From positions 1 through 14,218 of the forward strand of contig CAYHRT010000094.1 of the NCBI GenBank assembly GCA_964359085.1: DNA of 14,218 bases. The letters are read 5' to 3'. Within the stretch, counting starts at the first letter, position 1. Each line of letters starts with the position of its first letter. The notes beneath the pieces are model-generated. The model worked only from the letters and a program-made list of their open reading frames with translations, made no database searches and was not told the DNA's origin. Origin of the DNA: GWA2-49-15 sp964359085 (GTDB taxonomy: Bacteria; Bdellovibrionota; Bacteriovoracia; Bacteriovoracales; Bacteriovoracaceae). Of the stretch, positions 1 through 6,349 are shown piece by piece. A program made the position numbers and the translations under genes.

Positions 1-2
1 CG

Positions 3-1103
3 ATGGAAAAGCGCTGGTCCACATTCAAAAAAGACGTTGAGGGCGTGCGTATTGTTAAAGTCCCCCAATTTGGCGTGATCGCTACTCACCCAATTACTCC
101 CACCTGGCCCGACGTTTATAAAGACCTGGCCCAAGAGGCCGACCTCATTCATATTCACTGTCCCAATCCTTTGGCAGAATTATCATTTTTGATGGCACCC
201 AAGAACTGTCCGGTTGTGATTACTTATTACTCCGATGTTGCTCAACATCGATGGCTCTTGCCACTTTATTATCCTTTGCAAAAGATGTTTTTGCGGGCAG
301 TGGATAGGATTATCGTCCCCACAGTTAATCACATCCGCTATGGCAGCGGCCTGCAGGACATGCAGGACAAATGCACCCTTATTCCTTTTGGTCTAGATGC
401 TTCGACCTTGGAAAAAACCTGTATCTCGAATGTTTTGAGTAAAGAATTGCAGAGCAAGTATGGGCCTTACGCTTTCTTCTTGGGGCGCCTCGTCCCTTAT
501 AAGGGCTTAGAATACTTGATTGAGGCCATGCGGGATGTCAATCACAACCTGATCATTGCAGGAGATGGCCCCGAACGCGGCAGACTCGAGGCCTTGGTGG
601 CCCAATACCAGATGAAAGACAAGATTCATTTTTTGGGCAGCGTGGAAAATCAGGAACTCTACAAAGCTCTCTATCACGCTTGCCAAATGGTTGTTCTACC
701 CAGCATCACTGCGGTAGAAAATTTCGGGATGATTCAGCTGGAGGCCATGTGCGCCTCAAAACCAGTTATCACCACCGATCTAAAATCTGGCGTGCCTATC
801 GTGGGAGAACCTGGCAGAACTAATCTGATTGTTCCCCCCCGCAACTCAGAACTCTTAAGTGAAGCCATTAACTACTTGTTTAATAATCCGATCGAAGCGA
901 AACGCATGGGAACGATGGGACATCAACGTTTTGAGAATATGTATACTCTGGAGAAAATGATCCAAGGACATATTAGCTTGTATACTGAACTCATTCATCA
1001 GTTTCGCCTTGAACGAGGTCTTGAAGTCCGGCACAATACTCCCGTTATCCCATTTCCCCAATCGCCATTATCTGCTGTTGATAAGAAGAAAAAGGCTGCA
1101 TAA
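3..1103 (+). CDS. Family GT4 glycosyltransferase, 5'-truncated by the window edge
   Basis: This is the larger part of a GT-B fold, GT4-type glycosyltransferase that transfers a sugar from a nucleotide-sugar donor, most likely for LPS, capsule or another surface glycan. The C-terminal donor-binding half is clear (residues counted from the first visible Met): GRLVPYKG at 161-168, GDGPERG at 187-193, FLGSV at 210-214, and the EX7E motif with E239 and E247 around NFGMIQL. The N-terminal half begins in the middle of the acceptor domain. The usual opening glycine-rich segment of about 40-60 residues is missing, so the true start lies upstream of the window and the ATG at base 3 is probably internal. 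The last 20 codons are duplicated at 2723-2784. Substrate and pathway cannot be read from the sequence. Family assignment is secure; the exact role is unknown. Confidence 0.9.
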   Translation: MEKRWSTFKKDVEGVRIVKVPQFGVIATHPITPTWPDVYKDLAQEADLIHIHCPNPLAELSFLMAPKNCPVVITYYSDVAQHRWLLPLYYPLQKMFLRAVDRIIVPTVNHIRYGSGLQDMQDKCTLIPFGLDASTLEKTCISNVLSKELQSKYGPYAFFLGRLVPYKGLEYLIEAMRDVNHNLIIAGDGPERGRLEALVAQYQMKDKIHFLGSVENQELYKALYHACQMVVLPSITAVENFGMIQLEAMCASKPVITTDLKSGVPIVGEPGRTNLIVPPRNSELLSEAINYLFNNPIEAKRMGTMGHQRFENMYTLEKMIQGHISLYTELIHQFRLERGLEVRHNTPVIPFPQSPLSAVDKKKKAA

Positions 1104-1105
1104 TC
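1044..1105 (+). repeat. 62-bp direct repeat, copy 1 (3' end of the glycosyltransferase gene)
   Basis: A perfect 62-bp match to 2723-2784, offset 1679 bp. This copy is the functional 3' end of the glycosyltransferase gene: it codes for its last 20 residues and includes the TAA stop plus two bases. Identity breaks at base 1043 on the left and at base 1106 on the right. The repeat brackets the two-gene minus-strand block at 1120-2474. Confidence 0.95.
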
Positions 1106-1119
1106 CCTGAAAAATTACG

Positions 1120-1989
1120 CTAAAAAACTTTAAATGAACCAATAGCGTTGGAAATATCGATTTCCATAGAAGAGAATTGGACCTTATTGCCTCTGGCGGC
1201 AAACAGAATTAAATTTTTATTTTTATGGGAAATCACCCAAAGTGTGATTGTCGAATTAAAATTCACTAACAGGTCCATTCCCTGATCTGTTAAAAGTTTA
1301 ATGGGAGTCGTAAATTCCAAAACATAACCTTCATGACTATTCAATTTTTTTTCAATACATGCTTCATTATTTATTAACTCTTTTATCACTACTTTTCTAA
1401 AGTTTTCGCAAATTTCTATTGCTGTTCCGCCCTCTATATAGGACACACTAATTCGGGGAATAAACGTGATGCTGTCATGGGAACGGGAAAATATTTTATC
1501 TTTTGCAATCGTCACCAAATTTGCAGGAACCTGGAGCAACATGGCCTTTTTATTCCTAAGGTGGGTGTTACTTTGCTTAATAATGCTCTTTTGCTCTTCT
1601 GCCGTAAGAAAATGCCAGTAGTCACTTTTTGATATTGAAAATCCAAATTCCTGATTAACATAATGACTACCACCCAAAGCTAAATTATCAACAGGAAGTG
1701 GAGCTGTTTGCGGGGGAAGGTCTGCCTTTGGTGTCATTTCCAAAACGTTATTAACATAATAATTTTGCGCCATAACAGAAGAATCTTTTGCGTAGATTAT
1801 TTCAGGACCATGCTTGATATATTGTCCATTTTCCTTTTTTGTACAGGAAACAGTTCGTTCTCCCGTGTAAGAGGAAGTAACATCAACTTCAAATGCATTT
1901 CCTGGACAGGTTAAGACACCCGCACTCAAATCAAAGTGAACCAGCAGCAATCCATTCACGATGGACGTCTTTAGCAAGATTCCATTCAT
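1120..1989 (-). CDS. Hypothetical exported protein with a MORN-like segment
   Basis: I do not recognise a family for this 289-residue protein. A start at 1989 is supported by AGAGGG about 7 nt upstream. The N-terminus has a hydrophobic stretch (about residues 8-27) after K7 that could be a weak signal peptide or anchor. Residues 49-84 (pattern ENGQYIKHGP...Y..NNVLE) resemble one or two MORN_2-type repeats, which occur in bacterial surface and effector-like proteins. The rest is a mixed alpha/beta region with no recognisable catalytic motif. It is second in a minus-strand pair, 23 bp after the stop of the upstream gene, so co-transcription is likely. The stop (TAG) lies 16 bp from the convergent glycosyltransferase stop. 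Base composition is visibly more AT-rich than the flanking genes. Coding status is good; function is unknown. Confidence 0.7.
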   Translation of the reverse strand: MNGILLKTSIVNGLLLVHFDLSAGVLTCPGNAFEVDVTSSYTGERTVSCTKKENGQYIKHGPEIIYAKDSSVMAQNYYVNNVLEMTPKADLPPQTAPLPVDNLALGGSHYVNQEFGFSISKSDYWHFLTAEEQKSIIKQSNTHLRNKKAMLLQVPANLVTIAKDKIFSRSHDSITFIPRISVSYIEGGTAIEICENFRKVVIKELINNEACIEKKLNSHEGYVLEFTTPIKLLTDQGMDLLVNFNSTITLWVISHKNKNLILFAARGNKVQFSSMEIDISNAIGSFKVF

Positions 1990-2012
1990 CTTTTTTCCCT
2001 CTCAATCCCCAT

Positions 2013-2474
2013 TTATGGTGCATTGAAATTTATCTGTGCATACTCACGGGTACCTAAATTCCAAGACTGAGTCGAAGGTCCATCAATCACATCGGAAATT
2101 TCAATTGAAGCCGTGTTCTGGCTTAATCTTCCTGTATTAAAAGCAAAAACTTCAACTTTATTTGCGCCACTTTGAAGATTCAAGGTGAGCATCTTAGCTT
2201 CCTTTTGCAGACTGTAATCGGTCAAAATAATCTTGTCATTAAGTTTGATTTCGACAATATCATCATCGACGACAGCATTATCCCAAACTTTAATAGTAAT
2301 AATTTTTTTGCTCACTTTCACATCCGACAAACCGCCTCCATGGGAAAGTTTGTTGACCTTGATAACCGCCCACGGCAAAAGTATCATTTCTGGTTTGAAT
2401 TCAAGCGCCAATGAAGGATCAAGCAGTACAAAGTGATAAAAAATGATGCCATATAGAAACCTGAACAATTTCAT
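2013..2474 (-). CDS. Small secreted hypothetical protein
   Basis: A 153-residue protein with a likely Sec signal peptide: MKLFRFLYGIIFYHFVLL followed by DPSLA, with cleavage expected after SLA at about residue 24. I chose the ATG at 2474 because GAGGGA lies 8 nt upstream and because it gives a proper signal peptide. The frame stays open to 2519, but that extension would overlap the -10 element at 2506-2511. The mature part (about 130 residues) is rich in short beta-type segments such as KIITIKVWDNAVV and LTLNLQSGANKVEVFAFN. This suggests an Ig-like or beta-sandwich fold, with wording reminiscent of periplasmic/Ig-like domains that describe bond-free ligand binding. No catalytic motif is seen. 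It is first in the pair with the gene ending at 1120, and the two are probably functional partners in the envelope. Function is unknown. Confidence 0.7.
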   Translation of the reverse strand: MKLFRFLYGIIFYHFVLLDPSLALEFKPEMILLPWAVIKVNKLSHGGGLSDVKVSKKIITIKVWDNAVVDDDIVEIKLNDKIILTDYSLQKEAKMLTLNLQSGANKVEVFAFNTGRLSQNTASIEISDVIDGPSTQSWNLGTREYAQINFNAP

Positions 2475-2505
2475 CGAAAATTCCCTCGCGCCTAATTTTT
2501 GTAAA

Positions 2506-2514
2506 ATTATATCA
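2506..2514 (-). promoter_or_regulatory. Extended -10 promoter for the 2474-1120 gene pair
   Basis: On the minus strand this reads TGATATAAT, a perfect TGn extended -10 hexamer, 31 nt upstream of the ATG at 2474. The -35 region is poor (TGGGGA), as is common for extended -10 promoters. Transcription would start near 2499. Confidence 0.6.
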
Positions 2515-2519
2515 CACAA

Positions 2520-2535
2520 ATGGGGCCATCCCCAT
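2520..2535. promoter_or_regulatory. Palindrome over the -35 region, possible operator
   Basis: ATGGGG-CCAT-CCCCAT: perfect 6-bp arms with a 4-bp centre, located where the -35 element of the minus-strand promoter would be. The position suits a repressor or activator site. No regulator gene is visible nearby, and a 6-bp arm could arise by chance. Confidence 0.3.
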
Positions 2536-2573
2536 CATCTGTTTTCCCATCACGAGGCATCATCACGCGACAC

Positions 2574-2591
2574 GCGCGAGGTGCGCGAGGT
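2574..2591. repeat. 9-bp tandem repeat, two copies
   Basis: GCGCGAGGT occurs twice head to tail, in a locally GC-rich patch of an otherwise AT-rich intergenic region. It is followed at once by GCCAGG. Confidence 0.6.
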
Positions 2592-2722
2592 GCCAGGAGA
2601 CTTATCGAAAAACAAATTGTAGTGCTTTTCTTGGTAGATCGCGTGAATGGCCCTAATGGGCATATTAGAAAATCTAAACAAACAAGTCCACTACTGATAA
2701 AGCACCTGGCACGAAATCCCCA

Positions 2723-2784
2723 GTTATCCCATTTCCCCAATCGCCATTATCTGCTGTTGATAAGAAGAAAAAGGCTGCATAATC
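2723..2784 (+). repeat. 62-bp direct repeat, copy 2 (displaced glycosyltransferase gene end)
   Basis: Identical to 1044-1105 but not attached to any glycosyltransferase reading frame. Upstream similarity fades at once, apart from a shared GGCAC about 10 bp before. The copy carries the codons for VIPFPQSPL...KKKKAA and the TAA stop as a non-functional relic. It most simply marks the right edge of an insertion or of a duplication followed by deletion. Confidence 0.9.
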
Positions 2785-2873
2785 TCTATGGGACTGCCTA
2801 AAGCATTCGCCTCATTTGTACATTTGCTCAGCCACGAAAAAAGCATCTCATCTGGACTTTACTCCGAATAAGT

Positions 2874-2879
2874 TATACT
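2874..2879 (+). promoter_or_regulatory. -10-like element 8 nt before the ATPase ATG
   Basis: TATACT lies 8 nt before the ATG at 2888. A sigma70 start site would fall at or within a few bases of the start codon. No good -35 is seen 16-18 bp upstream. The only purine run, GAGGA, touches the ATG and is too close to act as a normal Shine-Dalgarno. Confidence 0.4.
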
Positions 2880-2887
2880 ATTGAGGA

Positions 2888-4063
2888 ATGAGTTCCGAAT
2901 TGGTAGAAAGAAAACTTGTCATGAACTTGCCCCAAGGGCAATCAGCTTTTCTTTGGGGACCGAGAAAATCTGGCAAAAGTACTTTTCTTAAAGAAAAATT
3001 CCCACTATCCGTTTATTATAATCTCTTAGAGACAGATCTCTTTTTCAGATTGAATAAGGCCCCTTATCTTTTCAGAGAGGAGATAGAGTCCTTGACACCT
3101 GCCCAATTAAGTCGACCAATTATTATTGATGAGGTACAAAAAATCCCTGAATTGTTAGAGGAAGTACATCTTCTGATTGAGAAGAAAAAAATTTCCTTTA
3201 TCTTATGTGGATCATCTGCCAGAAAATTGCGAAAAGTTCATGCCAACTTATTGGGTGGTCGGGCCTGGCGATTTCATATGTTTCCGTTTACCTCAGTAGA
3301 ATTAAAAAAACTTAATCTGTTGGATGTTTTTAGTCGCGGACTAATCCCGAGTCATTATCAATCTGCACAATATCGAAAATCTCTCAAGGCCTATGTCCAT
3401 GATTATCTTAATGAGGAGATTCGTGCAGAGGGTTTGGTCCGTAATCTTTCGGCCTTTGGAAAATTTATCGACTCGCTCCGATTTTGCAATGGTGAACTTA
3501 TCAATTACTCCAATATTGCGCGCGATTGCGCGGTAGATTCAAAAACTGTCAAAGAATATTTTCAAATTCTCGTCGACACTTTGCTCGGTGATTATATTTG
3601 GCCTTTCGTAGCAAGCCCGGCCCGTGATTCGATCACTTCCACCCCTAAGTTTTATCTTTTTGATGTGGGTGTGGCCAATTACATCAAAAATGTCAAAATC
3701 GATGACTTGAAGGGAGCGGATGCCGGTCATGCTTTTGAACATTTTATTCTTATGGAATTGTGGGCCTATCGTGGTTACTGTGACCTTGAATTCGATATCG
3801 CCTATTGGCGTACTAAAGCTGGCCATGAGGTCGACTTCGTTCTCGATCGCGGGAAAATTGCTATCGAGTGCAAGATCAGTTCAATGGTTGAAAATAGGGA
3901 TATGAAAAATCTGATCAAGTTTGCAGAAATTTCCAAGCCTCAACGCCTCATTCTTGTCTGCAATGAAAAACGAAATCGAATTACAGAAATAGATGGTAAG
4001 AAAATCGAAATCCTAAACTGGGAATATTTTCTCAAACTTCTTTGGAACAAGACTTTAGTTTAA
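2888..4063 (+). CDS. AAA ATPase with DUF4143 domain (paralogue A)
   Basis: A 391-residue cytoplasmic ATP-binding protein of the AAA_14/DUF4143 type. The Walker A motif GPRKSGKST is at residues 24-32, Walker B IIIDE at 78-82, and a sensor-like LCGSSARKL at 106-114. A winged-helix-like segment spans about 203-230 (NYSNIARDCAVDSKTVKEY). The C-terminal DUF4143 part carries a PD-(D/E)XK-like residue set: E284, then E314-V-D316, then E327-C-K329. This could be a nuclease core or its relic. Members of this family are widespread and poorly understood; proposed roles include mobile-element or defence-related functions, and none is established. It is a close paralogue of the convergent gene at 4136-5302. 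The start aligns with that paralogue's ATG at 5302. No transmembrane segment is seen. Confidence 0.88.
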   Translation: MSSELVERKLVMNLPQGQSAFLWGPRKSGKSTFLKEKFPLSVYYNLLETDLFFRLNKAPYLFREEIESLTPAQLSRPIIIDEVQKIPELLEEVHLLIEKKKISFILCGSSARKLRKVHANLLGGRAWRFHMFPFTSVELKKLNLLDVFSRGLIPSHYQSAQYRKSLKAYVHDYLNEEIRAEGLVRNLSAFGKFIDSLRFCNGELINYSNIARDCAVDSKTVKEYFQILVDTLLGDYIWPFVASPARDSITSTPKFYLFDVGVANYIKNVKIDDLKGADAGHAFEHFILMELWAYRGYCDLEFDIAYWRTKAGHEVDFVLDRGKIAIECKISSMVENRDMKNLIKFAEISKPQRLILVCNEKRNRITEIDGKKIEILNWEYFLKLLWNKTLV

Positions 4064-4071
4064 TTGCCAAT

Positions 4072-4096
4072 GGGAGTGCCAGGAGAAATCACTCCC
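4072..4096. terminator. Hairpin between convergent ATPase genes, weak terminator
   Basis: GGGAGTG and CACTCCC pair with perfect 7-bp arms around an 11-nt loop, 8 nt after the stop of the plus-strand ATPase gene. No T-run follows on either strand, so if it terminates transcription it is not a classical intrinsic terminator. Confidence 0.35.
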
Positions 4097-4135
4097 CTAG
4101 TCTATTCTAGTCAAAAAATGAGGCCTTTATATGTC

Positions 4136-5302
4136 TTACCCTTTATGGATAATTTCACCGGCCCAAAGTTCACTGAGAAATTGTTCAAAATACAGGATGC
4201 GAATACCGTTCTCCAGCTTTCGCGAATTCTGATCCATACAGACAAGGATTGCCTGCTTTGGATGATGTTCTTCCATGATCGCTTTGAGGCCACTGAAGTG
4301 TTCGTTGCGAACTTTATCTGTCGATTTAAACTCAAGCGCCACATTCATTTGGCCAACAACAAGATCAACTTCCAAGCCAGAGGTCGTCTTCCAATATGAA
4401 AGTTTTTTGGATGATTGTTGATATGAAAGATAGGCCCTCACTTCATTGATGAGGAAAGTCTCAAAACTATTTCCAAACTCTTGTGTTCGCAAGGAAATTG
4501 AATCAAGGCCTTTTAAATATCGGATTACGCCAAGATCAAAGAGATAAAACTTCGCTGTTTCGATTAGTTTTCTTGTTTGCACTTTACGCCACGGCCAGAG
4601 GGTAAACCCAAGAAGAGTTTCTTCTAGAATTTGATAATACTCCCTCACCGTTTTTCCAGATACGCCGCAATCCGCGCCAACATTGGCATAATTAAGAAGC
4701 TCACCATTCATGAGGGCAGAGATTTCTGGAAAACGATGAAAGGAGGCGAGTTTTCTAATTTGAGATTCTTCCACAATTTCTTCTTGTAGATACTGTTCAA
4801 TATAAGCTTTTAAAAATTTCTGCACATTTTTCGCTTGATAGTGCTGAGGAATCAGCCCCTTATTGATTGCCGTCATTACGTCAAAGCCGGGTATCTCCCG
4901 AGATGTGAGTGGATACAATTCATACTTAAAAGCTCTTCCGCCGAGCAGATTACTTGCCCCACGCTTTAATTTCCTTGCGGAAGACCCGCAGAGAATGAAC
5001 TGTGCAGTGGTGTTTTCTAGGCACCAATGAATTTCGTCAAGAAGGGTCGGCACTTTTTGGATTTCATCAATGACATAGAGCTTTTTCGGAAACTCCAACA
5101 CAATCTCTCTAAGTTTTGAAGGATGGATCTGAAACTCGGCACGAATATCCGTTTGCAGGAGATCAATATAGGTTGCTCTTGGATACTTTTGATGAAGAAA
5201 AGTAGTTTTGCCAACCTTTCTTGGCCCAAGCAGCAGGGCTGCCCTTGCTTCTTGAAAATCGAGAGAGAGAATTCTTCTGTATGATGATAATCGGGATGTC
5301 AT
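4136..5302 (-). CDS. AAA ATPase with DUF4143 domain (paralogue B)
   Basis: The paralogue of the gene at 2888-4063, facing it with 72 bp between the stops. From the ATG at 5302 it has 388 residues. Walker A GPRKVGKTT is at 26-34, Walker B YVIDE at 76-80, and the sensor-like LCGSSARKL at 104-112. A winged-helix-like segment (NYANVGADCGVSGKTVREY) precedes the C-terminal DUF4143 region, with E281, E311-V-D313 and E324-F-K326 as the nuclease-like set. The frame is also open to an ATG at 5326 and a TTG at 5338. I prefer 5302 because it aligns with the paralogue's start and because a TATAAT lies 6 nt upstream of it, but none of the three has a clear Shine-Dalgarno. A 9-bp-arm inverted repeat covers the start. 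Molecular function is unproven. Confidence 0.87.
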   Translation of the reverse strand: MTSRLSSYRRILSLDFQEARAALLLGPRKVGKTTFLHQKYPRATYIDLLQTDIRAEFQIHPSKLREIVLEFPKKLYVIDEIQKVPTLLDEIHWCLENTTAQFILCGSSARKLKRGASNLLGGRAFKYELYPLTSREIPGFDVMTAINKGLIPQHYQAKNVQKFLKAYIEQYLQEEIVEESQIRKLASFHRFPEISALMNGELLNYANVGADCGVSGKTVREYYQILEETLLGFTLWPWRKVQTRKLIETAKFYLFDLGVIRYLKGLDSISLRTQEFGNSFETFLINEVRAYLSYQQSSKKLSYWKTTSGLEVDLVVGQMNVALEFKSTDKVRNEHFSGLKAIMEEHHPKQAILVCMDQNSRKLENGIRILYFEQFLSELWAGEIIHKG

Positions 5303-5311
5303 ATCCCGATT
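5289..5311. repeat. Inverted repeat over the start of ATPase paralogue B
   Basis: AATCGGGAT-GTCAT-ATCCCGATT, perfect 9-bp arms with a 5-bp centre. It covers the preferred ATG (5300-5302) and the end of the -10-like element. It could be an operator or, in RNA, a hairpin that hides the start codon. Confidence 0.55.
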
Positions 5312-5314
5312 ATA
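5309..5314 (-). promoter_or_regulatory. -10 element 6 nt before the ATG of ATPase paralogue B
   Basis: A perfect TATAAT on the minus strand, 6 nt upstream of the ATG at 5302. A weak TTGTTC lies 18 bp further upstream. The predicted start site falls on or next to the ATG, the arrangement of a leaderless transcript. If translation starts at 5326 or 5338 instead, this hexamer is only coding sequence. Confidence 0.4.
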
Positions 5315-5415
5315 AGCAACATCCATGCCGAGGAACAAGTCTTTTCTTGAAGTAAATCCCCGCGAAATCCGGCATTACTGAGAAATTTAGTCAAAGATAC
5401 TGATTCTTACGACAA

Positions 5416-5443
5416 TAAAGATTCCTCACAACTCTGCCGATCA
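5416..5443 (+). promoter_or_regulatory. Sigma28 (FliA)-like promoter of the motA operon
   Basis: TAAAG at 5416-5420 and GCCGATCA at 5436-5443, with 16 bp between TAAA and GCCGATCA. The enterobacterial FliA consensus is TAAA-N15-GCCGATAA, so this is a near match with a spacer one base longer and one mismatch in the -10. Transcription would begin near 5450, giving a leader of about 90 nt that contains a T7 run at about 5457-5463. Confidence 0.5.
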
Positions 5444-5530
5444 TCTAGTAGAGAGGTTTTTTTATATGGCCGACCAGTTTTGACCATCATTACTAGTCGT
5501 CACATAAGAAAAACGAACCCGTGACACGCG

Positions 5531-5537
5531 GGAGGAG
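5531..5537 (+). promoter_or_regulatory. Strong Shine-Dalgarno of motA
   Basis: GGAGGAG ends 5 nt before the ATG at 5543. It fixes the motA start and is the strongest ribosome binding site in the window, in contrast to the ATPase and FN3 genes. Confidence 0.85.
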
Positions 5538-5542
5538 ATTCT

Positions 5543-6349
5543 ATGTTTTCAGCGATCGCAGGAGTAGTGCTTGCCCTAACAGTGACGATCTATGCATGCA
5601 CTCACACTTCACCAGATGCAGTAATCTACCTAGATTGGATCGGAGTGGTGATCGTACTAGGGGGAACCCTTGCTGCCGCGCTGTTAACTTTCAATTTCTA
5701 CCAATTGCGGCAATTGCTCTATAGTGCTTCTAAAATCTTTACTCGAAGGTTAGATAATGGGCCGGTAGTAATTGCAGAAATCGTTAGTCTATCCAAGGAT
5801 ATTTCTAGCGCAAAACTCTCAATTTCAGAAGCTGTTCGCAAGACCTCTCACCCTTTCCTGCGGGAAGGACTGACACTGATTGAAAATGACTTCCCCCAGG
5901 CAAGATTAAGGGAGATGTTGATTTGCTCAATCAATGAACGAAAAAATGGACACATGAAGCAAGTTAATATGTTAAGGACTCTTGCTAAATATCCTCCAGC
6001 ATTTGGAATGGTTGGTACCGTCATAGGTCTAGTCGCACTCTTGCAAAATTTAGGCAACAAGGGTGCTGTCGAGACTATTGGACCAAATATGGCGGTGGCC
6101 TTGATTACGACCTTGTATGGTCTGCTGATTGCTAATTTCGTCCTTACTCCCCTTGGCGAAAATATTTTCATCAAGACTAAATATGATTTGAAAATCCGAA
6201 AAATCATTATGAAGGGAGTTTGCCTAATCCAAGAAGGTGAAGATCCAATTATCATTCAAGAAGTACTGAATAGTTATCTGCACCCCGACAACAGGGTGAG
6301 AGAAGCATACGATTCATCCGGTATATCTGAGGAGAAGGATGCAGCATGA
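5543..6349 (+). CDS. motA: MotA-family stator ion-channel subunit
   Basis: A 268-residue inner-membrane stator subunit that, as a pentamer around two MotB, couples ion flow to force on a FliG-like rotor. There are four hydrophobic segments: about residues 3-20, 27-49, 150-170 and 181-204. A long cytoplasmic loop of about 100 residues lies between the second and third. Family marks are YLDWIGVVIVLGGT at the second helix, YPPAFGMVGTVIGLV at 150-164 with the conserved Pro (P152) of the third helix, and GPNMAVALITTLYG at 180-193 with P181. Family members usually carry an R..G.L.LE-type patch in the cytoplasmic loop. Here the matching stretch reads ISSAKLSISE, so the usual Arg appears lost while the Glu remains. 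The stop overlaps the motB start by ATGA. It lies behind a strong Shine-Dalgarno and a sigma28-like promoter. Family assignment is firm; whether it drives a flagellum is open. Confidence 0.92.
   Translation: MFSAIAGVVLALTVTIYACTHTSPDAVIYLDWIGVVIVLGGTLAAALLTFNFYQLRQLLYSASKIFTRRLDNGPVVIAEIVSLSKDISSAKLSISEAVRKTSHPFLREGLTLIENDFPQARLREMLICSINERKNGHMKQVNMLRTLAKYPPAFGMVGTVIGLVALLQNLGNKGAVETIGPNMAVALITTLYGLLIANFVLTPLGENIFIKTKYDLKIRKIIMKGVCLIQEGEDPIIIQEVLNSYLHPDNRVREAYDSSGISEEKDAA

Larger units (their letters stand above)
2520..2887. other. Intergenic region with repeat copy 2
   Basis: A 368-bp stretch between divergent genes. It holds the promoter-side palindrome, a GC-rich 9-bp tandem repeat at 2574-2591, an inverted pair of GTGCCAGG (2590-2597) and CCTGGCAC (2705-2712), repeat copy 2 at 2723-2784, and the -10-like element of the next gene. 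I see no credible gene in it. The open frame at 2520-2801 is basic, low in complexity, and reads repeat copy 2 in the wrong frame. Confidence 0.6.

Noticed and set aside
2708..2724. TGGCACG as a sigma54 -24 element
   Set aside because: The matching -12 GC element is missing at the required spacing.
1044..2784. The repeat-bracketed block as an insertion sequence or transposon
   Set aside because: There are no terminal inverted repeats and no transposase or integrase gene, and a 62-bp repeat is far longer than a normal target duplication.
2520..2801. Open frame of 93 codons in the intergenic region
   Set aside because: It is basic and low in complexity, lacks a ribosome binding site, overlaps a palindrome at its start, and reads repeat copy 2 out of its natural frame.
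5432..5463. CTCT...AGAG hairpin followed by a T7 run, as a terminator
   Set aside because: The stem is only 4 bp with a long loop, no plus-strand gene ends nearby, and the place is better explained by the sigma28-like promoter and the motA leader.
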